Assembly (NCBI GenBank): GCA_035687725.1
Contig: DASRVB010000230.1
Location: 1 to 6,324 of the forward strand
Length of the DNA: 6,324 nt
Source: JAICNR01 sp035687725
GTDB taxonomy: Bacteria > Gemmatimonadota > Gemmatimonadetes > JACCXV01 > JAHWKZ01
Direction: 5' to 3'
In this document: positions 5,690 through 6,324 of the stretch, in pieces
Layout: every line of letters starts with the position of its first letter
How positions within the stretch are numbered: position 1 is the stretch's first letter
Translations under genes and position numbers: made by a program
The notes under the pieces: model-generated
What the model was told of the DNA's origin: nothing
Seen by the model: the letters and a program-made list of their open reading frames with translations, nothing else
Databases searched by the model: none

Positions 5690-6324
5690 CGGCAGGGGTC
5701 CTGGCGGTCGACAAGCCCGCAGGCCCGACCAGCCACGACGCGGTCGACCTCGCCCGCCGGTCCCTCGGCACGCGACGGGTGGGGCACTTCGGGACCCTCG
5801 ACCCCTTCGCCAGCGGCCTGCTCGTGCTCGGCGTCGGGCCGGCGACGCGCCTGGCCCCCTACTGCGTCGAGCATCCCAAGACCTATCGCGCGACCGTGCG
5901 GCTCGGGGCGCGCAGCGATACGGACGACGTCCAGGGAACGGTCGAGGAAGTGACGGTGCTCGCGATCCCGGACAGGCTCGCGGTCGAGAAGGCGTGCGCC
6001 GCCTGGGAAGGGTCCGTGCTCCAGGTGCCTCCGGTCTACTCGGCCAAGCACGTCGACGGGAGCCGCGCGTACGCGCTGGCCCGTGCCGGCCGCGCGGTCG
6101 CGCTCGAAGCGGTTCGCGTGCGGATCGATTCGATCCGGATCCAGCGCTACGCGTGGCCGGAGCTCGAGATCGTGGTCGACTGCGGACCCGGGACGTACCT
6201 GCGCGCGCTGGCCAGGGACCTCGGGGAGCAGCTGGGGACGGGCGGCCTCTGCGCCGCGCTGCGGAGGCTGGCGTCGGGCCCCTTCCGCGTCGAGGACGCC
6301 CTGGCCTGGAGCGGGCTCTCCGAC
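5686..6324 (+). CDS. truB: tRNA pseudouridine(55) synthase TruB, N-terminal part (3' truncated by window edge)
   Basis: The frame is open from GTG 5686 to the last base, giving 213 residues of a protein normally about 290-310 aa; the C-terminal region lies outside. TruB isomerises U55 in the T-loop of tRNAs to pseudouridine and also acts as a tRNA folding chaperone. Motifs seen: VDKPAGPTSHDAV (8-20); the catalytic motif GTLDPFASGLL (36-46) with nucleophile Asp39; KTYRATVRLGARSDTDD (65-81), whose Tyr67 is the conserved active-site tyrosine; PPVYSAKHVDGSRAY (115-129); and the CGPGTYLRALARDLG block. GGAGG at 5674-5678 is 7 bp before the GTG and supports this start. The GTGA overlap with rbfA suggests coupled translation. 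Position 35, after the conserved His34, is Phe where Thr is common in the family. Identification is very secure. Confidence 0.96.
   Translation, partial: MTAGVLAVDKPAGPTSHDAVDLARRSLGTRRVGHFGTLDPFASGLLVLGVGPATRLAPYCVEHPKTYRATVRLGARSDTDDVQGTVEEVTVLAIPDRLAVEKACAAWEGSVLQVPPVYSAKHVDGSRAYALARAGRAVALEAVRVRIDSIRIQRYAWPELEIVVDCGPGTYLRALARDLGEQLGTGGLCAALRRLASGPFRVEDALAWSGLSD

Overview
The window carries one GC-rich gene cluster, all on the + strand. It is the widely conserved bacterial nusA-infB translation/transcription operon, here in the order rimP (3' part) - nusA - L7Ae-family gene (ylxQ-like) - infB - ylxP (DUF503) - rbfA - truB (5' part). The high GC content, the dense packing (1- and 4-bp gene overlaps, GTG starts), a YlxP between infB and rbfA, and an L7Ae gene directly after nusA without ylxR suggest a high-GC soil- or sediment-type bacterium. 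Gemmatimonadota or a nearby phylum is my guess; the window alone does not settle it.

Layout. Positions 1-235 hold the C-terminal half of RimP (30S maturation). 264-2120 encode NusA, 618 aa, long because of a roughly 100-residue low-complexity insertion splitting the second KH domain and an acidic C-terminal tail. About 2113-2481 encode a small L7Ae/L30e-fold protein that has no ATG, GTG or TTG start in a plausible place. infB (2481-4730, IF2, 749 aa) overlaps its stop by one base. Positions 4731-5007 form the only real intergenic gap. It is filled by two related, imperfectly palindromic repeat elements in opposite orientation (about 4727-4850 and 4882-4999), each with terminal inverted repeats and a perfect 8-bp central hairpin. 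ylxP (5008-5292), rbfA (5297-5689) and truB (5686 to the window end) follow, tightly packed.

Together these genes couple transcription elongation (NusA), translation initiation (IF2), 30S maturation (RimP, RbfA) and tRNA modification (TruB). No conventional promoter, CRISPR array, RNA gene, phage or defence gene was seen. The genes are ordinary housekeeping genes. The items that deserve a second look are the paired palindromic element inside the operon, the split KH2 domain of NusA, and the start of the L7Ae gene.
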